From: JACKOB01 sp024234575
Lineage (GTDB): Bacteria > Pseudomonadota > Gammaproteobacteria > Pseudomonadales > Oleiphilaceae
Reading direction: 5' to 3'
Assembly (NCBI GenBank): GCA_051208035.1
Contig: JBPJFZ010000005.1
Location: 260,911-324,910, forward strand
DNA length: 64,000 bases
How positions within the stretch are numbered: position 1 is the stretch's first letter; the number at the start of each line of letters is the position of its first letter. Made by a program: the position numbers and the translations under genes. This document shows positions 35,484-44,699 of the stretch, in pieces. The notes below the pieces were generated by a model. That model made no database searches. It saw only the letters and a program-made list of their open reading frames with translations, and had not been told where the DNA came from.

Positions 35484-38400
35484 ATGGAACGCGAAAATAA
35501 AAGTGTCGATCACAACCGTGGAGAGCGAACTAAAGATTCGTTTTCAGGCCATCAAAATGATCTGATAGGTCGTTTTGCAAACCATAAAGTTGCCGCCAAC
35601 CTGCTGATGCTGATGATGCTTGTAGCGGGCATCTATGGCTTGAGCAAACTGAACAGGCAGTTCTTTCCCACCTTCGCCACCGACTTTATTTCGGTGCGTG
35701 TCACCTGGCCGGGTGCAGGGGCAGAAGATGTTGCCCGGTCGATTACCACACCATTGGAACAAGAGTTGCGCAACCTCGATGACGTTAAAGAGATGCGCTC
35801 AACGTCTTCCATGGGGTTAAGCCTGGTTGTTGTAGAGTATGAAGAAGGTACCGATATGGGCCTTGCTCTTAACCAGGTAAAAGAATACGTTGGCCTGGTC
35901 CGCAACCTGCCCTCTGACGCTGAAACCCCAGAAATCACCAAGTTCGTGCGTAACGAAGAGATAGCCACACTGGTCGTGACCACCCCCGGAACGCTATCCG
36001 AATTACGCCCCATGATTTTCGAGTTTGAGCGAGAGCTGCTCGACAGAGGCATTGCCAAGGTAGACTTTGTGGGTCTTCCTGCCCAGGAGATTGCCATTGA
36101 GGTTACCAGCGAAACCATTCAGTCGTTAGGCTTATCACTGGACACCATCGGCGAAAAAATCCGTCAGCAAAGCCAGGATATACCAGCAGGGACAATCGGC
36201 AAAAGTGAAGCGGCCCGGGAAATACGAAGCCTGGAGAAAAGGCGCTCGGTGGATGGCTTTGAAGCGCTATCCATTCTTAGCACTGACGACGGACGAAAAC
36301 TCACACTCGGCGATATTGGTAATATCACCCATCGCACCAAAGAAAATGGTGTCGAAATTTACTACCGGGGTCAGCCCGCTGTGCTGATGGAACTTAAGCG
36401 AACAGAGTCTTCAGACTCGCTTAAATCTGCCGAAATCATGCACAGCTGGTTAAAAGAAAAAACAGCCGAATTACCCCCATCATTAAGTATCATACCCGTC
36501 GATGAACGTTACACATTTATCGAACAGCGCATTGATTTACTATTAAAAAATGGTATCAGCGGTTTAATACTTGTAGTGAGCATCCTCTTCATATTTTTGA
36601 ACGGCAGAGTGGCGTTTTGGGTCGCCTGTGGTATTCCTATTTCCTTTATGGGCACGCTAGCTATCCTCTATTTCACCGGCGGCAGCATTAACATGATCAG
36701 CCTATTCGCCTTGATCATGGCCTTGGGAATCATTGTGGATGACGCAATTGTTGTCGCGGAGGACGCTCTGACCCACTATCAGACGGGTGAAAGCTCTCTG
36801 CAGGCAGCAGAAGGTGGTGCCCGACGCATGTTGGTACCGGTTATGTCTTCCTCTCTAACCACCATTGCCGCATTTCTGCCACTGATGTTAGTCGGTGGTA
36901 TTATTGGCAGTATTCTTAGCGACATACCCTTTGTCGTTGTCTGTGTCATCATCGCCTCACTCATTGAAAGCTTTTTTATTCTACCCGGTCACCTGCGCCA
37001 CAGCTTTCATAAAAATCATCACAAAAAACCTGGTCCTACCCGCCAGAAGCTGGACGATGGCTTTAATTCATTTCGCGATAATTATTTCCGGCCAGTTGTC
37101 AGGCTGGCAATGCGCAACCGAGGAGTTACCCTGCTTATCGCCCTGGCCTTTTTAGTCTGTTCATTTGCTTTGGTTAAATACGGGCAAGTGAAACCACACT
37201 TCTTCCCTCAGCCAGAAAGCTCGCAAATTATGGCTAGCACCAAGTTTGCTGCAGGCACACCGCCAGAAGAAGTCAAAGCATTCGCGTTTCACCTTGAAGA
37301 AACCCTTTGGGTGGCAAACGAAAAGCTGAAAACCGACGTGGACCTGGTGCGCTCTTCATTTGTACGCCTTAACTCGGCCTCATTTAATAGCGGCCAGAAT
37401 TACCAGAACGGCGATCAGTATGCGATGGTCCGGGTTGAATTAATCATGCCGGATGAACGATCGGTACGAAACCCCGAGTTCATCAACCAGTGGAAATCGT
37501 TGATCAAGATGCCACCAGGTGTGGAAGAGCTCAGCATCAGCAGCCCCAGAGGCGGCCCACCAGGTAAGGATATCGATGTTTTCCTGACCGGTGGCGATGC
37601 CGAAACGCTAAAATTAGCGGCATCTGAACTGGCAGAGGAAATGAAAGTATTTGAAGGGCTGGATAATATTCTCGACGACCTGCCCTACGGCAAACAGCAG
37701 TACGTATTTAGCCTGACCCCCCAAGGTGAGGCCGTCGGCTTAACCGTTGCCAACGTTGGCAGCCAGCTGCGTGCAGCCTTTGACGGTAAACTACTGCAGA
37801 TTTTTTATGACAACAACGAAGAGACCGAAGTACGGATAATGTTGCCTGCCAACGAACGTCACTTTCAAAGTGCATTGCAGCGCCTACCCATTATTACGCC
37901 AACCGGTCAGGCTATCCCACTCAGTAACGTCATTACGCTGGAATCGCGACGTGGTCTCGAATTACTGCGCCACACCGATGCAAAACTTGGCGTACACGTA
38001 ACCGCTGAGGTCGACAACAACGTTACCAACGCCAATATTGTCCTCAAAAAAATGCAGGAGACAATCATTCCGGCCTTGCTGGACAAATATGGGTTAAAAG
38101 CCACTTATAAAGGCAAGGCTGAAGAAGAAAAAGAAACCGGCAATGATATGGTACAGGGAGCCCTGCTGGCGCTGATCATGATCTACATTATTCTTGCCTG
38201 GGTTTTCGCTTCTTACGCATGGCCCATGGCAGTCATGCTCGCCATTCCTTTTGGCGTCGCCGGGGCCATATTCGGTCACTGGGTAATCGGTATTGATCTG
38301 ACCATACTGTCGCAATTCGGCATGTTTGGTCTTTCTGGCATCGTCATTAACGATGCAATCATTCTGATTACATTCTACAAAGAACTTCGGCAGCGAGGCG

Positions 38401-38696
38401 TCGCCGTCGAGACCGCACTGGTAGACGCGGCCTGCCTGCGCTTGCGAGCGGTGATGCTAACATCCCTGACCACGATTGCCGGTTTGTTGCCGCTACTGTT
38501 CGAGACATCACTGCAGGCCCAATTTTTAATACCTATGGCAGTGAGCATTTCTTTCGGCTTAGCGTTTGCAACCGTACTCGTGTTAATCGTGATTCCGGTC
38601 ATCTTGTCGTACATTGAGACCATATCACACGCGCTGGCGAACCTTCGCAAACCGGACACCAATAGCGCCAAAGCAGGAGAGCTAGCCGCAGATTAA
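35484..38696 (+). CDS. RND efflux transporter permease
   Basis: 1070 residues with the 12-helix RND layout. N-terminal helix NLLMLMMLVAGIYGLSKL, and ITTPLEQELRNL and QNSL-like periplasmic loops. The TM4 proton-relay motif GIIVDDAIVVAEDA is intact, and the second half repeats as GIVINDAIILITFYKE. An acidic/basic stretch is at the N-terminus and a hydrophilic tail at the C-terminus. It likely exports hydrophobic compounds with the adaptor upstream. The family resembles the broad 'AcrB/MexB-related' inner-membrane group rather than a heavy-metal CusA pump; the substrate is unknown. Confidence 0.9.
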   Translation: MERENKSVDHNRGERTKDSFSGHQNDLIGRFANHKVAANLLMLMMLVAGIYGLSKLNRQFFPTFATDFISVRVTWPGAGAEDVARSITTPLEQELRNLDDVKEMRSTSSMGLSLVVVEYEEGTDMGLALNQVKEYVGLVRNLPSDAETPEITKFVRNEEIATLVVTTPGTLSELRPMIFEFERELLDRGIAKVDFVGLPAQEIAIEVTSETIQSLGLSLDTIGEKIRQQSQDIPAGTIGKSEAAREIRSLEKRRSVDGFEALSILSTDDGRKLTLGDIGNITHRTKENGVEIYYRGQPAVLMELKRTESSDSLKSAEIMHSWLKEKTAELPPSLSIIPVDERYTFIEQRIDLLLKNGISGLILVVSILFIFLNGRVAFWVACGIPISFMGTLAILYFTGGSINMISLFALIMALGIIVDDAIVVAEDALTHYQTGESSLQAAEGGARRMLVPVMSSSLTTIAAFLPLMLVGGIIGSILSDIPFVVVCVIIASLIESFFILPGHLRHSFHKNHHKKPGPTRQKLDDGFNSFRDNYFRPVVRLAMRNRGVTLLIALAFLVCSFALVKYGQVKPHFFPQPESSQIMASTKFAAGTPPEEVKAFAFHLEETLWVANEKLKTDVDLVRSSFVRLNSASFNSGQNYQNGDQYAMVRVELIMPDERSVRNPEFINQWKSLIKMPPGVEELSISSPRGGPPGKDIDVFLTGGDAETLKLAASELAEEMKVFEGLDNILDDLPYGKQQYVFSLTPQGEAVGLTVANVGSQLRAAFDGKLLQIFYDNNEETEVRIMLPANERHFQSALQRLPIITPTGQAIPLSNVITLESRRGLELLRHTDAKLGVHVTAEVDNNVTNANIVLKKMQETIIPALLDKYGLKATYKGKAEEEKETGNDMVQGALLALIMIYIILAWVFASYAWPMAVMLAIPFGVAGAIFGHWVIGIDLTILSQFGMFGLSGIVINDAIILITFYKELRQRGVAVETALVDAACLRLRAVMLTSLTTIAGLLPLLFETSLQAQFLIPMAVSISFGLAFATVLVLIVIPVILSYIETISHALANLRKPDTNSAKAGELAAD

Positions 38697-38838
38697 AGCT
38701 GTGATATTTTCATAATTGAATATTTGCCTTTGACACAATCGATAAACAAGCCACAATTTCATTGAACGTTTTGTGAGCCACCCAATACTTTAGGAACAAT
38801 TGTGCAGTTTTTGGTAGGCTTGTTGCAGAATGAACTTT

Positions 38839-38844
38839 ATAATA
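38839..38844 (+). promoter_or_regulatory. -10 box before the DUF445 gene
   Basis: A perfect TATAAT, 55 bases before the start codon. The matching -35 is poor (GGCTTG at 16-base spacing), so the promoter may need an activator or use an extended form. The rest of the 203-base gap shows no gene. Confidence 0.4.
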
Positions 38845-38899
38845 CGCCGCTTGAATTTTCGAAAACGAACGTGACTGCAGGTCGGAGAGTGCGCTTCCA

Positions 38900-40126
38900 A
38901 TGATGGATATAATTAACAACCCCGAGTTATGGAAATATATCAGCATACCTTTCGTTGCCGCCTTGATCGGCTGGAGTACGAACTGGTTAGCCATCAAACT
39001 TACTTTCTATCCACTCGAGTTTATAGGCCTCCCTCCCTTTTTGGGCTGGCAAGGCATTATTCCGTCCAAAGCCAGAAAAATGGCAGAAATAAGCGTCGAT
39101 GCCACCATTGCTAAAATAGGTAAGGTGCAGGAAGTATTTGCGCAAATCGATCCGCGTGTGTTGGCAGAGTACATCGTTGAAACTGTCGAGCCCCGCGTTG
39201 AAGAATACGTCGATGAAGTCATGCTGGTTGAATACCCCACGGTTTGGGAAAACCTGCCCGACTCTTTTCGACAGCATGTTTATGACCGGGTTCGCAAAAG
39301 CACACCAGGCCTGGTAGATAACCTGATCGATGACCTGTCAGAAAATATTGAGAATCTGCTCGACATCAAAATGATGGTGACTGACCAGCTGGCCAACGAT
39401 AAAAGGCTGCTTAACCGTATATTTCTTGAATGTGGCGAAGCGGAGTTTCGATTTATCATCAATTCTGGCCTCTACTACGGCTTCACTTTTGGCGTGCTGC
39501 AGATGGTCGTATGGTATTTCTTCCAAAACTGGTGGATTTTACCTGTCTGCGGATTAATTGTTGGCTGGGCAACCAACTGGATAGCATTAAACGTTATATT
39601 CAGACCATTAAACCCGACTAAAGTTGGCCCTTTTACCGTCCAGGGCTTATTCTTGAAGCGCCAGAAAGCCGTTGCTGAATCATTCTGTCGAATTATTACC
39701 CATGAGATCCTCACCGTCGGTAATATCATGAATGCGATACTGAATGGCCCCAATGCCGAGCGGGCGAAAAACATGGTACGCAAACATATCAAACCCATCG
39801 TTGACGACACGGCTGGCATGAGCAAACCACTCACCCAGATCGCCATGGGTCCCAAAGGCTTTGCTTCGCTGAAACATAAAGTAGGAGAGAAAGCGATTCA
39901 GATATCCGCCGATGCTTTCCTCGACCCAATGTTTAACAACGACCGGGCCGAGGCGGTAGAGTCAATCATGCGTGAACGCATGGAGGCGCTGTCTTCAGAA
40001 GAGTTTCAGGATCTATTGCGTCCTTGTTTCCAGGAAGATGAGATTAAGTTGATATTGATCGGTGCGGCACTAGGCTTTGCTGCAGGGCTCGCACAAGTAA
40101 TTTTTGTATTTGACTGGCAGTTTTAG
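38900..40126 (+). CDS. DUF445 family membrane protein
   Basis: 408 residues. The N-terminal ISIPFVAALIGWSTNWLAIKLTFYPLEF and the second copy LIVGWATNWIALNVIFRPLNP are the paired signature of DUF445, and each is followed by PFxxQGxxxxR-type segments (WQGIIPSKARKMAE; VQGLFLKRQKAVAE). A final transmembrane helix is at the C-terminus (LIGAALGFAAGLAQVIFVF). These are inner-membrane proteins of unknown function with long cytoplasmic helices. The first of two adjacent ATGs is used here. Confidence 0.88.
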   Translation: MMDIINNPELWKYISIPFVAALIGWSTNWLAIKLTFYPLEFIGLPPFLGWQGIIPSKARKMAEISVDATIAKIGKVQEVFAQIDPRVLAEYIVETVEPRVEEYVDEVMLVEYPTVWENLPDSFRQHVYDRVRKSTPGLVDNLIDDLSENIENLLDIKMMVTDQLANDKRLLNRIFLECGEAEFRFIINSGLYYGFTFGVLQMVVWYFFQNWWILPVCGLIVGWATNWIALNVIFRPLNPTKVGPFTVQGLFLKRQKAVAESFCRIITHEILTVGNIMNAILNGPNAERAKNMVRKHIKPIVDDTAGMSKPLTQIAMGPKGFASLKHKVGEKAIQISADAFLDPMFNNDRAEAVESIMRERMEALSSEEFQDLLRPCFQEDEIKLILIGAALGFAAGLAQVIFVFDWQF

Positions 40127-40236
40127 CCGGCCTGTAAGATTAGCTGATAACATCGCGCATCCATAACAAAGGCATAGATATTTTTATGATCAAAATCAGC
40201 GATCTACTTTGTTTTTGTAGAATGCGCTTTAATACT

Positions 40237-40265
40237 TTGACAGCCGCGCTGTCTTTGTCTTTACT
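40237..40265 (+). promoter_or_regulatory. Candidate promoter with overlapping palindrome
   Basis: A perfect -35 TTGACA (40237-40242) and TTTACT (40260-40265, 4/6) are separated by 17 bases. A 6-bp palindrome GACAGC-CGC-GCTGTC (40239-40253) overlaps the -35 and spacer, where a repressor could block polymerase. The next gene starts about 98 bases downstream. The gap 40127-40362 otherwise shows nothing. Confidence 0.45.
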
Positions 40266-40362
40266 GGTTATGTGAAATGGACGTTTATACGTGCGCCCGC
40301 CTGGATGAAAGGGCAAAAAAAATAAAAATATACTCTTCCACAAAAATTAGTCGGGTTGGATT

Positions 40363-40578
40363 ATGAGCAACACATTAAAAAATCTTCGAGTCGGCAATCA
40401 GGTAATGAACACAGAAGCCCTGCTGAGCACAATGCAATTAGAAATCAAACGGTTACTAAGCATTCAGAAATCACTTTTTGACAAAGGATTAAGCAGCGCT
40501 CACCCTTTGATGCAATCCTACGCAGATATGATTCAAAAGCGTGCCAATATTATTGAGTCACTACTCGAGGCTGCCTAA
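40363..40578 (+). CDS. Small hypothetical protein, 71 residues
   Basis: Soluble, helical, leucine-rich 71-residue protein with no recognisable domain (MSNTLKNLRVGNQ to ESLLEAA). It has a promoter-like sequence upstream but a weak ribosome site, GGA four bases before the ATG. The HDOD gene follows 75 bp later in the same direction, so they may be cotranscribed. It is probably a real gene given the length and composition, but this is not certain. Confidence 0.6.
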   Translation: MSNTLKNLRVGNQVMNTEALLSTMQLEIKRLLSIQKSLFDKGLSSAHPLMQSYADMIQKRANIIESLLEAA

Positions 40579-40652
40579 ATATTCAAACTGGCCCGCATGG
40601 CGTTACTGCCGAGGGCCAAATTAAACTGGCTATATTGCAAACAGGATGATCT

Positions 40653-41687
40653 ATGTGGTCTTGGTGGATTGAGTTTTTTACAGCCAGACACCCGGCGCCA
40701 AAAACACCTGTTAGCAAAAAAACACCATCTAGCTCGTCGCTACGCAAAGCCCCCACTCACAACAGCACCGGACAAGAAAGCCTATCGGCACGCGAATGGA
40801 TCAGCACCGAGTTTTATCATTACCTGCTCGGTGCCTCAGGCAAAGAACTCGAATCGGCAACCGGCAGCCAGATTTACACGCGATTAAGCAAGACATTTGT
40901 AAAGCCGGAAGTCGATACATCACAATTACCCCGAATGCCTGCCGCGTTACCAATGTTGATTAAAATGCTCAATGACGACGATGCAGATGCGCGCAGCATT
41001 ACTGGTGCAATTCTCTCTGACCCGAACCTAACCGGTAAAATACTGCAGGTAGCTAATTCGCCTCTGTTTCATATTCGACCGGACCCGATAGAGTCTATCG
41101 ACCAGGCGATTTTTATTTTAGGTAAAGACGGTATTCGAAACCTGGTTTCAACATCACTGTTTTCACCCATGATGATGAGTAAAAATAAAGCCCAGGAATC
41201 TTTTACCAAAAAAGCCTGGAAATGGGCACTTATCAATGCATCTACAGCAGAAACTTTAGCCAGGCACAGCAATCTGAACCCCAGTGAATACTATCTGTGG
41301 GGGTTGTTTCCTCCTTTAGCCCATTTGCTCATTTTTCAGCAGACCTATGCTGCCTATCAAAAGATCAGCGAAAAGTATCAACCAGAAGCCATCGTTGTCG
41401 AAAAACTTCTTAACGGGTTCGTCTGGCATTTTTGTGTGCAGCTGGCAAAAAACTGGAAACTGCCTAAGCAAAGCGCTATCACTTTTGCAGAGATGTTGCA
41501 CAAAGATAATTACCAGCGTCCGCATTTGCCTCTCGCCGATGCAATGACCTTGTCGCAGGCATTAATTTTAAATCACGAATTCCGCGACAAAGTGCCTTCT
41601 TATATTCTGCAGGAAGCGCTGCAGAGCAACGATCAGGCCATTGGCAAAGCAACGAAAACGGCAATTGATAAACTGACGGCTTGTTAG
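40653..41687 (+). CDS. HDOD-domain protein
   Basis: 344 residues. Residues about 95-300 form an HDOD domain: LPRMPAALPMLIKML, GAILSDPNLTGKILQVANSPLF, IDQAIFILGKDGIRNLV and ALINASTAETLAR. HDOD proteins resemble HD hydrolases without the full catalytic set and act in signalling to motility, stress or cell cycle. The N-terminal ~60 residues are basic, serine-rich and probably disordered (HPAPKTPVSKKTPSSSSLRK). AGGATGAT before ATG supports this start. Confidence 0.82.
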   Translation: MWSWWIEFFTARHPAPKTPVSKKTPSSSSLRKAPTHNSTGQESLSAREWISTEFYHYLLGASGKELESATGSQIYTRLSKTFVKPEVDTSQLPRMPAALPMLIKMLNDDDADARSITGAILSDPNLTGKILQVANSPLFHIRPDPIESIDQAIFILGKDGIRNLVSTSLFSPMMMSKNKAQESFTKKAWKWALINASTAETLARHSNLNPSEYYLWGLFPPLAHLLIFQQTYAAYQKISEKYQPEAIVVEKLLNGFVWHFCVQLAKNWKLPKQSAITFAEMLHKDNYQRPHLPLADAMTLSQALILNHEFRDKVPSYILQEALQSNDQAIGKATKTAIDKLTAC

Positions 41688-41799
41688 TTCGTTAACAACG
41701 CGCCAAAATACCCACTAGCGAACTATACTAAGCTGTTTTTTCTGCTAACACCCCCTGTACGTATCCATTCATTTCCGTCAAAAATGAGATTGCCAAGCC

Positions 41800-44550
41800 A
41801 TGCCCCATCCAATTGCTAACAACGGTTACGGTCAGAAAACCCGCCGCACTCCTCGCATACTATTCGCCCTCTTTGCCTTGGTCGGCCTAATATACATCGC
41901 ATTATGGGCACTAACCGGCCCAGTCGCCCTTTATTACATTGGCGACTTTTACAAACAACAGGGGGCATCAATTAATGACGAAGCCAGCATCAGCTTTAAC
42001 CCCTTTCTCACCAGGTTGAAAATCGACAATCTGATTGTGACTAAAGCCGGGCAAACACCGCTTAAAATTAATTCTGCCATTGCAGAACTAACCCTGGCAG
42101 ACCTGTTCAGCAAGAAAGTTAACATCACCACACTGGTGTTTAACGGTATCTATGTTGATGCGCAGCAACAGCCAGACGGCCTGGCAATTGCGGGCGTTTG
42201 GCTGCCCACAACAAGCCAACCGGAAGCCGAACCAGACACAGCATCAACAGAACCATTGCAATGGCAGGTTATAATTCCGGGGTTACGCATCACCGACACC
42301 CATCTCTCTCTGGTAACAGAAAACCGACAAGATAAGCTGGATGTCGACCTTTTTGATTTAGCCAACCTCTACTTCGATCAGCAACAGCTACAAGCTGAAT
42401 TGCTGCTGAGAGCCCAGGTTAACGGCACACCGGCAAAATTATTATTAAGGACCAAAATCTCCCAGCCTTTAGTAACAGAAAACCTTAGTGCAAAAGTAGA
42501 AGGCTCTTACGACCTGGGGCAAATTCCATTCGACAAATATGCCTCATTTTTACCAGCAGATATTGAAGCCCTGATAGGAAAGTTATCCAGTGCAGCTGAA
42601 TTCGACATTGAGTACACACCACAGCAAGTAGATATCAACACAGATAATTTCCTGCTAACAGTCAATGATGCCAGGCTGGTACGAGCCAGCGATAATGCAG
42701 AAACTCTCAGAACCGAGCTTTCGCTAAGCAACCTTACGGTAAAAGTCACTGACCTCGATAAACCATCCCCTAATATTTTTGTCAAAACGGCACCTCAGCT
42801 AGAAAGTACCGGGCTACGCCTGCAGCAAACAAACAATGCAACGACCACTGCAGAAGCCGCTACGGTTCGCTTCGATGCGCAGCATCTAAGGCTGATCCCC
42901 GGTGACATCCACGTTGAACTCACGCAAAGCGCCGGCGACTCACCCCAGCTAACGGTTACCGCAGACAGATCATCTATGGTTCTGGATGGGTTAAACCTGG
43001 ATGCAGCACCACTCATACTGACCTCTGCGTCGCAAACTCTGCAATTTGAATCCATGGCGCTAAGCAAACTCGACGATGTGATTAGCTTCGAAATCACTCC
43101 GTCCTGGTCAAGTGAGTCGACACAGATATTTTTGCATGATGATCAAAACCTTGTTGCCGCCTGGGATCAGGCTAGTTTACCCACTGGCCAGGTCAGATTT
43201 AGCGGCGAACCCACACTGTCATTCCCTGAGATGACATGGAAGAACCTGGTAGTAAGCAAGCCATTGCGACAAGATGACGCCAACCCGCTGGCCACTTTTA
43301 CCGCCTTCGCCATCAAGCAAATCGGACTACAAGACAACCATTTACATATTGACCAGGTGCTCGCCGACGACTTAATGGCAGAAATAATACTGACGCCTCG
43401 AAGAGAGATTCAGAACCTCTTTGCCGCCCAAAAGGGCTCGTCTAAAGGCGAAAAGTCCGGGACCGACGAAAAGACTAACGACACTGCAACCACTGAAGAC
43501 ACTCAGGAAAGCGGCGCTAAACCTTTCACATTCTCAGTAAATGAGCTTGTCATATCGGCAGGGAGCCGCCTGAAATACGTTGATCGGCTGCTAACGCCCT
43601 GGTACGAGTACGAGCTACTGATTAACACTTATCAGGTCGGCCCCATCGATTCGCGTTATCCCGATCAGGAAACCAAAGTATTGTTAAGTGCCAAAGCCGG
43701 TGAATACAGCCAATACGATATCAACGGCTATACCAAACCACTGGCAGAAAAAGTAAACCTGCACTTAAAGGGCAACTTCAAAGAAATTCATTTACCACCG
43801 CAGTCTTTTTACATCAAAGACAGCCTCGGCTATGAGATAGAAAGCGGTGAACTCGACACTCTCTTCGACATTGCGATTATTGATAATAAGCTCGATGGTA
43901 ACGCTGGTGTAGTCATGCGCTCGATGGAACTCATTCCTGCCGGTGAGACAGAAACCAATTCCTCCAGCGGCGGGGCAATTACGCTTAACATGGCCCTTAG
44001 CATGATAAAGGATGGCAACGGCGTGATTGACGTCAGCGTACCTATGCAGGGAGATCTGGATAACCCCCAGTTTGGTCTGGGAGGCTTTATCGCGATTATT
44101 TTAAAACAAGCCATGATGGAAGCATCTAAGACATTCTTAATGCAATCGATGGTTCCTTATGGCGGTATTGCAAGCATCGCCATGGCCGCAGGTAATGAAG
44201 CTTTCAAGCTACGTTTTACACCACTGCCTTACAGCACTGGCCAAACACTTCCTGATGAAAAGCAGCAGGTTTTTCTGCAACAGTTTGCAGAGGTTCTTAA
44301 AAAGAACGAGCAACAAATCGTTCGCTTATGCGCCATCACGGTGCCGGCGGACCTGGGCGCAGAATTTGCCAGGTTAACAACACTCAATGAGCTGCAAACG
44401 AAACAGTTGATTGACCTGGGTTATGTCCGAGAAAAAGCCCTGGAAAAATATTTGGTTGAGAAAGGGGTTAAATCGTCACAATTACTTGAGTGCAAACCCA
44501 AGATCGACAAAGAAGCCGGAAGCCAGCCAAGAATCGACCTGGATACTTAG
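41800..44550 (+). CDS. DUF748/AsmA-like family protein
   Basis: 916 residues. One N-terminal membrane helix (ILFALFALVGLIYIALWALTG) is followed by a large periplasmic region of repeating beta-strand segments, with a linker of Lys/Glu/Asp/Thr residues near 540-570 (SSKGEKSGTDEKTNDTATTED). The pattern of long beta-rich domain plus single N-terminal anchor places it among DUF748 proteins, which are related to AsmA. Some AsmA-like proteins move phospholipids between membranes; that is not shown for this one. A hairpin near 44666 follows. Confidence 0.82.
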   Translation: MPHPIANNGYGQKTRRTPRILFALFALVGLIYIALWALTGPVALYYIGDFYKQQGASINDEASISFNPFLTRLKIDNLIVTKAGQTPLKINSAIAELTLADLFSKKVNITTLVFNGIYVDAQQQPDGLAIAGVWLPTTSQPEAEPDTASTEPLQWQVIIPGLRITDTHLSLVTENRQDKLDVDLFDLANLYFDQQQLQAELLLRAQVNGTPAKLLLRTKISQPLVTENLSAKVEGSYDLGQIPFDKYASFLPADIEALIGKLSSAAEFDIEYTPQQVDINTDNFLLTVNDARLVRASDNAETLRTELSLSNLTVKVTDLDKPSPNIFVKTAPQLESTGLRLQQTNNATTTAEAATVRFDAQHLRLIPGDIHVELTQSAGDSPQLTVTADRSSMVLDGLNLDAAPLILTSASQTLQFESMALSKLDDVISFEITPSWSSESTQIFLHDDQNLVAAWDQASLPTGQVRFSGEPTLSFPEMTWKNLVVSKPLRQDDANPLATFTAFAIKQIGLQDNHLHIDQVLADDLMAEIILTPRREIQNLFAAQKGSSKGEKSGTDEKTNDTATTEDTQESGAKPFTFSVNELVISAGSRLKYVDRLLTPWYEYELLINTYQVGPIDSRYPDQETKVLLSAKAGEYSQYDINGYTKPLAEKVNLHLKGNFKEIHLPPQSFYIKDSLGYEIESGELDTLFDIAIIDNKLDGNAGVVMRSMELIPAGETETNSSSGGAITLNMALSMIKDGNGVIDVSVPMQGDLDNPQFGLGGFIAIILKQAMMEASKTFLMQSMVPYGGIASIAMAAGNEAFKLRFTPLPYSTGQTLPDEKQQVFLQQFAEVLKKNEQQIVRLCAITVPADLGAEFARLTTLNELQTKQLIDLGYVREKALEKYLVEKGVKSSQLLECKPKIDKEAGSQPRIDLDT

Positions 44551-44665
44551 GGTCCTTGGACACTCAGCATTACTGTTATTAAGGTGCTGTACGCAGCATT
44601 AAGCAGCATCAGGTTAAATTACAAGCCTTAACCAAGGATAGTTAGAGTTTCGTCAGCCGCTATTT

Positions 44666-44693
44666 GAAGTGTCCACTTAGACCAGGACACTTC
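44666..44693. terminator. Hairpin between convergent DUF748 and BrkB-family genes
   Basis: Perfect 9-bp stem GAAGTGTCC/GGACACTTC (44666-44674, 44685-44693) with a 10-base loop, 6 bases after the end of the BrkB-family gene on the minus strand. No long T-run, but its position between convergent genes fits a terminator. A longer TCCTTGG/CCAAGGA pairing is also possible in the same gap. Confidence 0.6.
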
Positions 44694-44699
44694 GAATTG

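Noticed and set aside
35544..36118. Minus-strand frames inside the RND permease
   Set aside because: Shadows of a gene with complete RND motifs.
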